Below are positions 43,782 to 51,857 of a stretch of 64,000 nt of DNA, one piece after another. How positions within the stretch are numbered: the first letter of the stretch is position 1; every line of letters starts with the position of its first letter. Source of the DNA: Variovorax sp. J2L1-78. GTDB taxonomy: Bacteria > Pseudomonadota > Gammaproteobacteria > Burkholderiales > Burkholderiaceae_C. The translations under genes were made by a program, and so were the position numbers. The notes under the pieces were generated by a model that was given only the letters and a program-made list of their open reading frames with translations, had not been told where the DNA came from and made no database searches. The DNA lies in the NCBI RefSeq assembly GCF_030317205.1, contig NZ_JASZYB010000001.1, positions 2,046,001 to 2,110,000 on the forward strand, read 5' to 3'.

Positions 43782-43801
43782 AATTCACCAATTGGTGAAT
43801 T
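43782..43801. promoter_or_regulatory. Perfect 20-bp palindromic operator
   Basis: AATTCACCAATTGGTGAATT is fully self-complementary and matches the element at 39538-39557 in 17 of 20 positions. Upstream lie TTGACC (43746-43751) and an AT-rich -10 candidate (AAAATT, 43770-43775). It stands 54 bp before the first gene of the second operon, so both operons should share one repressor. Confidence 0.75.
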
Positions 43802-43854
43802 ACCAAGTTCACCAGCGCCTACGCGGGTGCGCCCAAGAATCAACGGAGACCTTC

Positions 43855-44835
43855 ATGACCACTTTCGCCCGCATCGCCGCGACCGCCTCGATGGCGTGCA
43901 TTGCCGCATTGACCGCCCCAGGCGCCGTCGCGCAGAACGGCTATCCCAACAAGCCGATCCGCGTGATCGTGCCCTTCGCCGCCGGCAGCACCACCGACAT
44001 CATTGCCCGTGCCATCACCGACAAGATGGGCCAGAGCATGGGGCAGACGCTGGTGGTGGACAACCGCGGCGGCGCCAGCGGCACCATCGGCCAGCAGGCC
44101 GTGGCCACGGCCGCGCCGGACGGCTACACGATCATGATCCACTCGTCGTCGCACACGGTGAGCCCGTCGACCTTCGCCAAGCTGCCCTTCGACACTGTGG
44201 GCGACTTCGTCGGTGTCACGCCCATCTCCACGCTGCCGAACGCGCTGGTGATCTCGCCATCGAAGAACATCAAGACGCTGAAGGATCTGGTGGCCGCCGC
44301 CAAGGCCAAGCCGGGGACCATCAACTTCGCCTCGGCCGGCCAGGGCAGCGCCACGCACCTGAACGCCGAGAAGTTCAAGATGGCCGCCAACATCGATGCG
44401 ACCAACATCCCGTTCAAGGGCTCGGCCGACGCCGTGACCGAGGTGCTGTCGGGCCGCGTCGACTACTACTTCTCGCCCATCGCGCCGGTCATCGGCCAGA
44501 TCAAGGAAGGCTCGCTGCTGGCGCTGGCCGTCGGCTCGCCCAAGCGCGCGGCCGCGCTGCCCGACGTGCCGACCACGGCCGAAGCCGGCGTGCCCGGCTC
44601 GGAGTTCAACTTCTGGATCGGAATGATGGCGCCGGCGAAGACGCCGCGCGACATCGTCACGCGCCTGCACGACGAAGTCGTGAAGGCCCTCGCCACGCCC
44701 GAGGTGAAGGAACGCTTCCTGAAGCTCGGCGCAGACGCGTGGACGCTGCAGCCCGCGCAGTTCGACGCCTACATCAAGGAAGAGATCGGCAGCAACGCCA
44801 AGCTGGTGAAGGCCGCCGGCCTGTCGCCCCAGTAA
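43855..44835 (+). CDS. Bug-family tripartite tricarboxylate transporter solute-binding protein
   Basis: 326 residues with a signal peptide (about 1-26, ending AVAQ) and the Bug signature from YPNKPIRVIVPFAAGSTTD to the ligand-loop segments TLVVDNRGGASGTIG and NFASAGQGSATHL. Bug proteins bind carboxylates or small aromatic compounds in the periplasm for TctAB transporters; no tctA or tctB gene is nearby. The in-frame extension to 43792 crosses the operator and is not used. First gene of a seven-gene operon. Confidence 0.93.
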   Translation: MTTFARIAATASMACIAALTAPGAVAQNGYPNKPIRVIVPFAAGSTTDIIARAITDKMGQSMGQTLVVDNRGGASGTIGQQAVATAAPDGYTIMIHSSSHTVSPSTFAKLPFDTVGDFVGVTPISTLPNALVISPSKNIKTLKDLVAAAKAKPGTINFASAGQGSATHLNAEKFKMAANIDATNIPFKGSADAVTEVLSGRVDYYFSPIAPVIGQIKEGSLLALAVGSPKRAAALPDVPTTAEAGVPGSEFNFWIGMMAPAKTPRDIVTRLHDEVVKALATPEVKERFLKLGADAWTLQPAQFDAYIKEEIGSNAKLVKAAGLSPQ

Positions 44836-44867
44836 ACACCCACCCCAACCCAGCAAGCAGAGAAACC

Positions 44868-46031
44868 ATGGCTACACAACGACTCGGACTCATCATGCAC
44901 GGCGTCACCGGACGCATGGGCATGAACCAGCATCTGATCCGCTCCATCTGCGCCATCCGCGCGCAAGGCGGCGTCACGCTCTCGAACGGCGACAAGGTCA
45001 TGCCCGACCCGATCCTGATCGGCCGCAACGCCGAGAAGATGGAAGCGCTGGCCAAGAAGCACGGCATCGCGCGCTGGGGCACCGACCTCGACAAGGCGCT
45101 CGAGAACAAGGACGACACGATCTTCTTCGACGCCGGCACCACGCAGATGCGCCCCACCCTGCTGGCCAAGGCCATCCGCGCCGGCAAGCACGTGTACTGC
45201 GAGAAGCCGATCGCGACCAACCTCAACGAAGCCGTCGAGATCGCGCGCCTGGCCGAAGGCTCGGGCCTCAAGCACGGCGCCGTGCAGGACAAGCTCTTCC
45301 TCCCCGGTCTGCGCAAGCTCGACATGCTGCGCCGCGCCGGCTTCTTCGGCCGCATGCTGAGCGTGCGCCTGGAGTTCGGCTACTGGGTGTTCGAGGGCGA
45401 CCTGCAACCCATCCAACGTCCGAGCTGGAACTACCGCAAGGAAGATGGCGGCGGGATGATCCTGGACATGATGTGCCACTGGCGCTACGTGCTGGACAAC
45501 CTCTTCGGTGAAGTCAAGTCGGTGAGCTGCATCGGCGCGACGCACATCCCCAAGCGCTGGGACGAGAACGACCAGCCGTACGAAGCGACCGCCGACGACG
45601 CCGCTTACGCGACCTGCGAACTCACCGGTCACAACGGCGAGCCGGTGATCGCGCAGATCAACATGAGCTGGGTCACGCGCGTGCGCCGCGACGACCTCGT
45701 CACCTTCCACGTCGACGGCACCGACGGCTCGGCCGTGGCGGGCCTGTCGAGCTGCCGTGCACAGTCGCGCGTGGCCACGCCCCGCCCGGTGTGGAACCCG
45801 GACGAGAAGCAGACGATGAACTTCTTCGACCAGTGGCAGGAGATCCCCGATTCGCAGGTCTACGACAACGGCTTCAAGATCCAGTGGGAAGCCTTCATCC
45901 GCCACGTGGTCGAGAACGCGCCGTACAAGTGGACGCTGCCCGAAGGCGCGAAGGGCGTGCAGCTGGTCGAGGCCGCGCTCGAATCGTGGAAGGACCGTCG
46001 CTGGGTCGACGTGCCCGCGCTGAAGGTCTGA
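44868..46031 (+). CDS. Gfo/Idh/MocA family oxidoreductase
   Basis: 387 residues. The N-terminal nucleotide-binding region begins GLIMHGVTGRMGMNQHL (the GxxGRMG loop is an unusual variant of GxGxxG), and KHVYCEKPIA (about 106-115) is the family signature lysine region. The C-terminal substrate domain has DGGGMILDMMCHWRYVLDNLFG, in which His and Asp are likely catalytic. The family oxidises sugars, polyols and derivatives with NAD(P). It lies between Bug and DUF993 genes and precedes the latter by 11 bp. Confidence 0.9.
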   Translation: MATQRLGLIMHGVTGRMGMNQHLIRSICAIRAQGGVTLSNGDKVMPDPILIGRNAEKMEALAKKHGIARWGTDLDKALENKDDTIFFDAGTTQMRPTLLAKAIRAGKHVYCEKPIATNLNEAVEIARLAEGSGLKHGAVQDKLFLPGLRKLDMLRRAGFFGRMLSVRLEFGYWVFEGDLQPIQRPSWNYRKEDGGGMILDMMCHWRYVLDNLFGEVKSVSCIGATHIPKRWDENDQPYEATADDAAYATCELTGHNGEPVIAQINMSWVTRVRRDDLVTFHVDGTDGSAVAGLSSCRAQSRVATPRPVWNPDEKQTMNFFDQWQEIPDSQVYDNGFKIQWEAFIRHVVENAPYKWTLPEGAKGVQLVEAALESWKDRRWVDVPALKV

Positions 46032-46042
46032 GGAGCGACGCC

Positions 46043-47230
46043 ATGGCACTCACCCTCACCCTGCCGACCTCGAGCGGCGCGCTTTCTCCGTACACGCTGC
46101 GCGGCAGCGTGCCGGTGAAGCCGCCTGCCGGCGTCAAGTTCAACCGCATCGCCTACTCGGCCGCGCACGTCGTGGCCGACCCGCTCGCCGTGGTCGACCC
46201 GTGGCTGCAGGCCGCCGTCGACTGGGACACCACCATCGCCTACCGCCGCCACCTCTGGTCGCTCGGCCTGGGCGTGGCCGAGGCGATGGACACCGCGCAG
46301 CGCGGCATGGGGCTGGACTGGCCGACCTCGCTGGAACTGATCCGCCGATCGCTCGACGCCGCGAAGGATGTGCCGGGCGCGCTGGTTGCTTCCGGCTGCG
46401 GCACCGACCACCTGAACCTCGACGACGTGAAGAGCGTCGACGACGTGATCCGCGGCTACGAAGAGCAGATGGCCGCCATCGAGAAGCTCGGCGGCAAGCT
46501 GATCGTGATGGCGAGCCGCGCGCTGGCCCGCGTCGCGAAGAGCCCGGCCGACTACGAGCGCGTGTACGACCGCATCCTGTCGCAGGCGAAGCAACCCGTC
46601 GTACTGCACTGGCTCGGCGAGATGTTCGACCCGGCGCTTGCGGGCTACTGGGGCACGAGCAACGTCGATGCCGCCATGGACACGGCCGTTGGCATCATCG
46701 CGGCGCATCCGGACAAGGTCGACGGCATCAAGATCTCGCTGCTCGACAAGGACAAGGAGATCGCGATGCGCCGCCGCCTGCCCGCGGGCGTGCGGATGTA
46801 CACGGGCGACGACTTCAACTACGCCGAACTGATCGCGGGGGATGGTCATGGCAGCGAAGTCATGCACGGCCAGAGCGATGCGCTGCTGGGCATCTTCGAC
46901 GCCATCGCGCCGGCCGCGAGTTCGGCCCTCGGCGAACTCGCGCGGGGCCACGTCGACAAGTTCCACGCCATCCTCGGCCCGACGGTGCCGCTGTCGCGCC
47001 ACATCTTCGCGGCGCCCACGCGCTTCTACAAGACGGGCGTGGTGTTCATGGCCTGGCTCAACGGCCACCAGAAGCACTTCACGATGGTCGGCGGCCAGCA
47101 GAGCACGCGCTCGCTGCAGCACTTCGCGGAACTCTTCCGCCTGGCCGATGCGGCCAGCGTGCTCGAGAAGCCCGAGCTGGCGGTGCAGCGCATGCAGACG
47201 CTGCTGTCCATGCACGGCGTCGACGCCTGA
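46043..47230 (+). CDS. DUF993 family protein (TIM-barrel, aldolase-like)
   Basis: 395 residues matching the DUF993 family, recognised by NRIAYSAAHVVADP, WDTTIAYRRHLWSLGLG, ASGCGTDHL, LHWLGEMFDPALAGYWG and DGIKISLLDK. Automatic annotation often calls it dihydrodipicolinate-synthase-like; the lysine in DGIKISLLD is where a class I aldolase Schiff-base lysine might lie, which is inference. DUF993 genes tend to occur beside Gfo/Idh and xylose-isomerase-like genes, as here. Reaction unknown. Confidence 0.87.
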   Translation: MALTLTLPTSSGALSPYTLRGSVPVKPPAGVKFNRIAYSAAHVVADPLAVVDPWLQAAVDWDTTIAYRRHLWSLGLGVAEAMDTAQRGMGLDWPTSLELIRRSLDAAKDVPGALVASGCGTDHLNLDDVKSVDDVIRGYEEQMAAIEKLGGKLIVMASRALARVAKSPADYERVYDRILSQAKQPVVLHWLGEMFDPALAGYWGTSNVDAAMDTAVGIIAAHPDKVDGIKISLLDKDKEIAMRRRLPAGVRMYTGDDFNYAELIAGDGHGSEVMHGQSDALLGIFDAIAPAASSALGELARGHVDKFHAILGPTVPLSRHIFAAPTRFYKTGVVFMAWLNGHQKHFTMVGGQQSTRSLQHFAELFRLADAASVLEKPELAVQRMQTLLSMHGVDA

Positions 47231-47269
47231 CCGAATCGACGTTTCAGACAACAAACCGGAGACAAGACC

Positions 47270-48241
47270 ATGAAGAAGAGATTCCTGATAAAGGCCATCG
47301 TGCCCGTGATCCTGGCCGCCGTCGCCGGGGTTGTGTCCGCGCAGGCCTGGCCGACCAAGCAGCCGGTGCGCGTCGTCATCCCCTTCCCGCCCGGCGGCAC
47401 GCTCGACACGGTGGGCCGCCTGCTGGCGCAGAAGCTGGGCGAGCAGACCGGCCAGACCTTCCTCGTCGAGAACCGGCCCGGCGGCAACGGCACCATCGGC
47501 GCCGACAACGTGGCCAAGGCGCCGGCCGACGGCTACACGCTGCTGTTCAACGCCTCGACCTTCACGACGGCCCCGATGACGATGAAGTCGGTGCCCTACA
47601 GCGTGGTCGCCAACTTCACGCCGGTGGCACTGGTGGCCAAGGCGCCGCTGTCGGTGGCGATCAACAAGAACCTGCCGATCACCGACGTGAAGTCGCTGGT
47701 CGCCTACGCCAAGGCGAACCCCGGCAAGATGACCTTCGCGGTCGGCTCGATTGGCTCGGCCGGCCACCTGTCGACCGAACTGCTCAAGCGCGCCGGCAAG
47801 CTCGACTACCTGATCGTGCCGTACAAGGGCACGGCGCCTGCGTTCCAGGACCTGATCGGCGGACAGATTGACGGCTTCATCGACCCCATCCTCGGCTCGC
47901 TGCAGTACCACAAGAGCGGCATGCTGCGCGTGATCGCCGTGACCTCGAAGGCGCGTGCGGCCAGCCTGCCCGACGTGCCCACGGTGGGAGAAACCATCGA
48001 TGGCTACGAGTTCTACAGCTGGTACGGCCTGTGGGGCCCGGCCAAGCTGCCGAGCGACATCACGCAGCGCCTGAACGCCGAGGTGAACAAGGCCCTGGCC
48101 AGCGCCGACATGCGCGAGAAGCTCACGCCGCAGGGCCTGCTGCTGACGCCAGGCTCGGTAGAGGACTTCGTCAAGTTCCAGCGCGACGACATGGCCGCCT
48201 CGCAGAAGATCATCACGGAAGGCAACATCCGTGTCGAGTGA
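47270..48241 (+). CDS. Second Bug-family solute-binding protein
   Basis: 323 residues with a signal peptide (about 1-25, ending VVSA-QA) and the Bug landmarks WPTKQPVRVVIPFPPGGTLD, FLVENRPGGNGTIG and FAVGSIGSAGHLS. It is clearly related to but different from the Bug protein at the head of the operon (different ligand loops), so the two may bind different compounds or partners. A good GGAGACAAG site precedes the ATG. Confidence 0.93.
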   Translation: MKKRFLIKAIVPVILAAVAGVVSAQAWPTKQPVRVVIPFPPGGTLDTVGRLLAQKLGEQTGQTFLVENRPGGNGTIGADNVAKAPADGYTLLFNASTFTTAPMTMKSVPYSVVANFTPVALVAKAPLSVAINKNLPITDVKSLVAYAKANPGKMTFAVGSIGSAGHLSTELLKRAGKLDYLIVPYKGTAPAFQDLIGGQIDGFIDPILGSLQYHKSGMLRVIAVTSKARAASLPDVPTVGETIDGYEFYSWYGLWGPAKLPSDITQRLNAEVNKALASADMREKLTPQGLLLTPGSVEDFVKFQRDDMAASQKIITEGNIRVE

Positions 48242-48932
48242 ACGGCGGCACGCCGTCGTCACGGGCAGCAGCTCGGGCATCGGCTTGGCCATCGCCCAGC
48301 GGTTGCTGGACGACGGCTGGCAGGTCACCGGTTTCGACTTGGCGCCAGCGACGCTCGCGCACGCCGCCTTCACGGCCGTCGCGGTCGACCTGCGCGACGG
48401 TGCGGCCACCGCGCAGGCGAGCCGCGCCGCGCTGGACGGCGGCGCCGTCGATGCACTGGTGCATGCGGCCGGCGTGCTGCGCGTGGGGCCGCTCGGCGCG
48501 CTCGACGCCGACGCGGGCCGGCTGATGTGGCAGCTGCATGTCGATGCGTTGACGCGCATCGCCGACGTGCTCGTGCCGCGCATGCAGCAGGCGGGCCATG
48601 GCCGTGTCGTCGTGGTCGGCAGCCGCGTCGCGCGTGGCATGGCGGGCCGCAGCCAGTACGCGGCGACCAAGGCCGCGCTCGTGGCGCTGGCGCGCAGCTG
48701 GGCCGCGGAGGTCGTCGCCAGCGGCGTGACCGTCAACGTCGTCTCGCCCGCCGCCACAGCGACGGCCATGCTCGACGACCCCGCGCGCCAGTCGGCGGCA
48801 CCGCGCGTACCGCCGCTGGGCCGCCTGATCCAGCCGCAAGAGATCGCTGCGCTGGTGGCCTACCTGCTGTCGCCCGATGCGGCGGCGATCACGGGGCAGG
48901 AGATCCAGATCTGCGGTGGGGCCTCGCTGTGA
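48231..48932 (+). CDS. Short-chain dehydrogenase/reductase
   Basis: 233 residues, classical SDR: nucleotide motif TGSSSGIG at 11-18, catalytic Ser131, Tyr143 and Lys147 (YAATK), and the PG-equivalent segment VNVVSPAATATAM. It oxidises or reduces a hydroxyl/keto group with NAD(P). The start is GTG 48231, inside the end of the preceding Bug gene (11-bp overlap); its stop overlaps the next gene by 4 bp (GTGA). Confidence 0.9.
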   Translation: MSSERRHAVVTGSSSGIGLAIAQRLLDDGWQVTGFDLAPATLAHAAFTAVAVDLRDGAATAQASRAALDGGAVDALVHAAGVLRVGPLGALDADAGRLMWQLHVDALTRIADVLVPRMQQAGHGRVVVVGSRVARGMAGRSQYAATKAALVALARSWAAEVVASGVTVNVVSPAATATAMLDDPARQSAAPRVPPLGRLIQPQEIAALVAYLLSPDAAAITGQEIQICGGASL

Positions 48933-49849
48933 CCTCGCCGCTCGGTCCGGATCCCGCCGCACCGGTTGGCCTCGTCGGCCTCGGCCTGGTGGGCAACGCG
49001 CTGGCACAACGCCTGGCGACCGCCGGCTTCGAAGTCATGGGCTATGACATCCGCGAGGAAGCGCGTGCGGCGTTCCAGGCCACGCACGGGCGTGTCGCCG
49101 CCTCGCCGCGCGCGATCGGCGCCGTCTGCCCGGTCGTCGTGCTCGCCGTGTTCGACACGGCCGGCGCCATCGAGGCCATCGAAGGCCCGGAGGGCCTCAT
49201 CGCAGGCGGCGCGGTGCGCGCGGTCATCGACTGCTCGACCGGCATCCCCGAGGCCCTCGAAGCCCTCGCACAACGGCTGGGCGCACGCCACATCGACCTC
49301 GTCGAAGCGCCGCTGTCGGGTTCGAGCCGCCAGATCGCAGCAGGCGACGCCACGCTGCTGCTGGGCGGCGATGGCGCAGCGATCGACGCGCTGGCGCCCT
49401 GGCTGTCGGCGCTGTCGTCCAAGCGCATCCACGTCGGCGGTGCCGGTGCCGGCGCGCGCGCCAAGCTCGCGACGAACCTGGTGCTCGGCCTCAACCGCGC
49501 CGCGCTGGCCGAAGGCATGGTGCTCGCCGAATCGATGGGCATCGCGCCGGCGCGTTTTCTCGAACTCGTGCTGGCCACGCCGGCGCGTTCCGACGCCGCG
49601 CTGGCCAAGGGCGCGATGATGGTGGCCGAGGACTTCGCGCCGCAGTCGCGCATCCGCCAGCATCTGAAGGACGTCGACCTGATGCTCGACAACGGCCGCC
49701 GCAGCGGGCAACGACTGCCGCTGTCCGAAACCCACGCCGCGCTGATGCGCGCCGCCGTTGCTGCAGGTGACGGCGAACTCGACAACGCCGCGATCCTGCG
49801 CCAGCTGCGACGCGAGCGGACCCCACCCACCTCCACCGACCCCCATTGA
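48929..49849 (+). CDS. 3-hydroxyisobutyrate dehydrogenase-like NAD(P)-dependent oxidoreductase
   Basis: 306 residues from GTG 48929. The Rossmann motif is GLGLVGNALA (17-26); the substrate segment VEAPLSGSSRQIAAGDATLL and the catalytic lysine region GARAKLATNLVLGLNRAAL are typical of beta-hydroxyacid dehydrogenases (HIBADH, tartronate semialdehyde reductase, GarR). Members act on small 3-hydroxy acids. It is translationally coupled to the SDR and ends 8 bp before the isomerase gene. Confidence 0.9.
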   Translation: MTSPLGPDPAAPVGLVGLGLVGNALAQRLATAGFEVMGYDIREEARAAFQATHGRVAASPRAIGAVCPVVVLAVFDTAGAIEAIEGPEGLIAGGAVRAVIDCSTGIPEALEALAQRLGARHIDLVEAPLSGSSRQIAAGDATLLLGGDGAAIDALAPWLSALSSKRIHVGGAGAGARAKLATNLVLGLNRAALAEGMVLAESMGIAPARFLELVLATPARSDAALAKGAMMVAEDFAPQSRIRQHLKDVDLMLDNGRRSGQRLPLSETHAALMRAAVAAGDGELDNAAILRQLRRERTPPTSTDPH

Positions 49850-49856
49850 GATTCCG

Positions 49857-50735
49857 ATGCGCGACTTCTCGCAGAACCACGACTGGCTTTCCATCAACAC
49901 CGCGACGGTGCGCAAGCAACGCGGCGCCGAGGTGCCGCTCGACCGCATCATCGACCAGTGCGCCGAGCGCGGCATCCGCGCGATCAGCCCCTGGCGCGAC
50001 CAGGTCGCCGCCGTCGGCCTCGACAAGATCGCAAAGCAATTGAAGGCGCACGGCATCGGCCTGTCGGGCTACTGCCGCGGCGGCTTCTTCCCGGCGCCCG
50101 ATGCGGCCGGCCTGAAGGCCGCGCTCAACGACAACCGCCGCGCCATCGACGAAGCGAAGACTTTGAATGCGCCCTGCCTGGTGCTGGTGGTGGGCGCCCT
50201 GCCCGGCGCGCTCGACGGCAAGGCCGCCTACACCGACATCGCCCGCGCCCGCAACGAGGTGCGCGACGGCATCGCGGCATCGCTGGACTACGCGCGCGAG
50301 GTCGGCATGCCGCTGGCCATCGAGCCGCTGCACCCGATGCAGGCGGCCGACCGTGCGTGCATCAACACGCTCGAGCACGCCCTGGACATCTGCGATGAGC
50401 TCGACGCAGGCAAGACCGGCATGCTCGGCGTGGCACTCGACATCTACCACGTGTGGTGGGACCCGAAGCTGCAGCAGCAGATCGCACGCGCCGGGAAGGA
50501 GCGTCTGCTGGCCTACCACGTGTGCGACTGGCTCACGCCGACGCGCGACCTGCTCAGCGACCGCGGGATGATGGGCGACGGCATCGTCGAGCTCCAGAAG
50601 ATCCGCGGCTGGGTCGAGGCGGCGGGCTTCGACGGCTTCAGCGAAGTGGAGATCTTCTCGATGCTCGACTGGTGGAAGCGCCCTGGCGAGGAAACGCTGG
50701 ACGTCTGCATCGACAGGCACAAGCGCGCGGTCTGA
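49857..50735 (+). CDS. Sugar phosphate isomerase/epimerase (xylose isomerase-like TIM barrel)
   Basis: 292 residues of the AP-endonuclease-2/xylose-isomerase-like barrel: NHDWLSINTATVRKQRG at the start, LAIEPLHPMQAADR (metal-binding Glu), VALDIYHVWWD (Asp, His) and SEVEIFS (Glu). These acidic and histidine positions bind the divalent metal. The family isomerises or epimerises keto sugars such as inosose or hydroxypyruvate. ATG 49857 was chosen over an upstream ATG inside the preceding gene. Last gene of the operon. Confidence 0.9.
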   Translation: MRDFSQNHDWLSINTATVRKQRGAEVPLDRIIDQCAERGIRAISPWRDQVAAVGLDKIAKQLKAHGIGLSGYCRGGFFPAPDAAGLKAALNDNRRAIDEAKTLNAPCLVLVVGALPGALDGKAAYTDIARARNEVRDGIAASLDYAREVGMPLAIEPLHPMQAADRACINTLEHALDICDELDAGKTGMLGVALDIYHVWWDPKLQQQIARAGKERLLAYHVCDWLTPTRDLLSDRGMMGDGIVELQKIRGWVEAAGFDGFSEVEIFSMLDWWKRPGEETLDVCIDRHKRAV

Positions 50736-50839
50736 TCGTTCGTCGGACGAGCGCCTGCCCGCACGGCGGGAGCCTGTCTTTTCGCAGGCTGCACTCCGCC
50801 CCGGAAACGGACCGGCCCCGGTGAGTCGATGTGCGCCGA

Positions 50840-51718
50840 TCAGACTTTCACGGGGACGTGGAAGTCGATGAACGACCCTGGCTTCTGCGGATCAAAACGG
50901 CCATCGTAGAGCTCGAAGTCAGGTCCCTCGATCACCGTCAAGCGCGAGGCCGGAATCAACTCGCCCCAGATCGCGGCCATCGCCTGCTTGATCTGCGGGT
51001 GCAGCGCCGTGCCATCGAGTGTGATGCGGAACACGGCATAGGTCGCTGCCGGGATCTCGATCGTCGAGAAGCCTGGCGGCGGCGCGCAGGCGGCCTCGAC
51101 GCGGACACCTGCCATGTACTGAAAGCAGCCCTCCGTCTTGTCCACATGGGAGACAACGCCGTAGGTGGCCCAGCTTTCGACCTGGCCTGCGATTGGCAGA
51201 GCGCCGATCAACGCGGACCACAGGTGTGGAATCTCCGCCTTGGTGGCCTCGTCGAATCGGCGCGCCGGGCCAGCGACGCGGAAAGCGGGCATCGCCACCA
51301 GCCCTCGCAGGCAAACGACGGACGTGTTCTGGTCGGTAGGGAGGTTCATAGGATATTGGCCTTCGATGGGTTCGACCGCGAATCCGGTGCGGAACCGGCC
51401 CGGGGAGACGCCGAACAGGCGCTTGAACGCCCGCGTGAACGCCTCCTGGGATTCGAATCCGCAGTCGAACGCCAGGTCGACGAGCTTGAGGTTCGGCTCG
51501 TCGCAGAGCCGTCGGGCCCCGCGGACGAGTCGGCGGCCGCGCACATGGGCCATCACGCTGCGGCCCATGCGCGCGGTGAACAGCCGTGAGAAGTGATACG
51601 GCGACAGGCCGACCCGCGCCGCGACCTGTTCCAGCGTCAACGACCGGTCGAGCTGCTGCTCGATCCAGGCGACGACGCCCGGGAGTGGGTCAAGGACAAG
51701 GGGTCGCGTGCTGTTCAT
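50840..51718 (-). CDS. AraC family regulator with GyrI-like effector domain
   Basis: 292 residues. The AraC DNA-binding domain is N-terminal (about 12-112, with two helix-turn-helix units, the second ending AFDCGFESQEAFTRAFKRLF), followed by a GyrI-like/Bacterial effector-binding domain (about 135-290). This is the Rob/SoxS-like order also seen in regulators that sense hydrophobic drugs. It converges on the catabolic operon and is divergent from the YcaQ-like gene (139 bp). Effector unknown. Confidence 0.9.
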   Translation of the reverse strand: MNSTRPLVLDPLPGVVAWIEQQLDRSLTLEQVAARVGLSPYHFSRLFTARMGRSVMAHVRGRRLVRGARRLCDEPNLKLVDLAFDCGFESQEAFTRAFKRLFGVSPGRFRTGFAVEPIEGQYPMNLPTDQNTSVVCLRGLVAMPAFRVAGPARRFDEATKAEIPHLWSALIGALPIAGQVESWATYGVVSHVDKTEGCFQYMAGVRVEAACAPPPGFSTIEIPAATYAVFRITLDGTALHPQIKQAMAAIWGELIPASRLTVIEGPDFELYDGRFDPQKPGSFIDFHVPVKV

Positions 51719-51857
51719 GCCTGCATCATGTCAACAGCACGGCGTCGTGTCTTGACCGAATTTGCTGCGCAGACGAAGCGCCGGATCGCGGCGGCCGAGA
51801 GGAGCACACGTCGTTGTTCTCTGGCCGCCCCGACCTTGGGGCTGCAAAATTCGCTCC

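Noticed and set aside
45860..48769. A 969-codon open frame on the minus strand
   Set aside because: It is the mirror of well-recognised Gfo/Idh, DUF993, Bug and SDR genes in high-GC DNA; its translation is a low-complexity Arg/Ala/Gly/His mixture without a family and without a ribosome-binding site.
50770..50789. Hairpin AGCCTG-TCTTTTCG-CAGGCT after the isomerase gene as terminator
   Set aside because: The stem is only 6 bp and no T run follows on either strand; termination here is possible but not supported.
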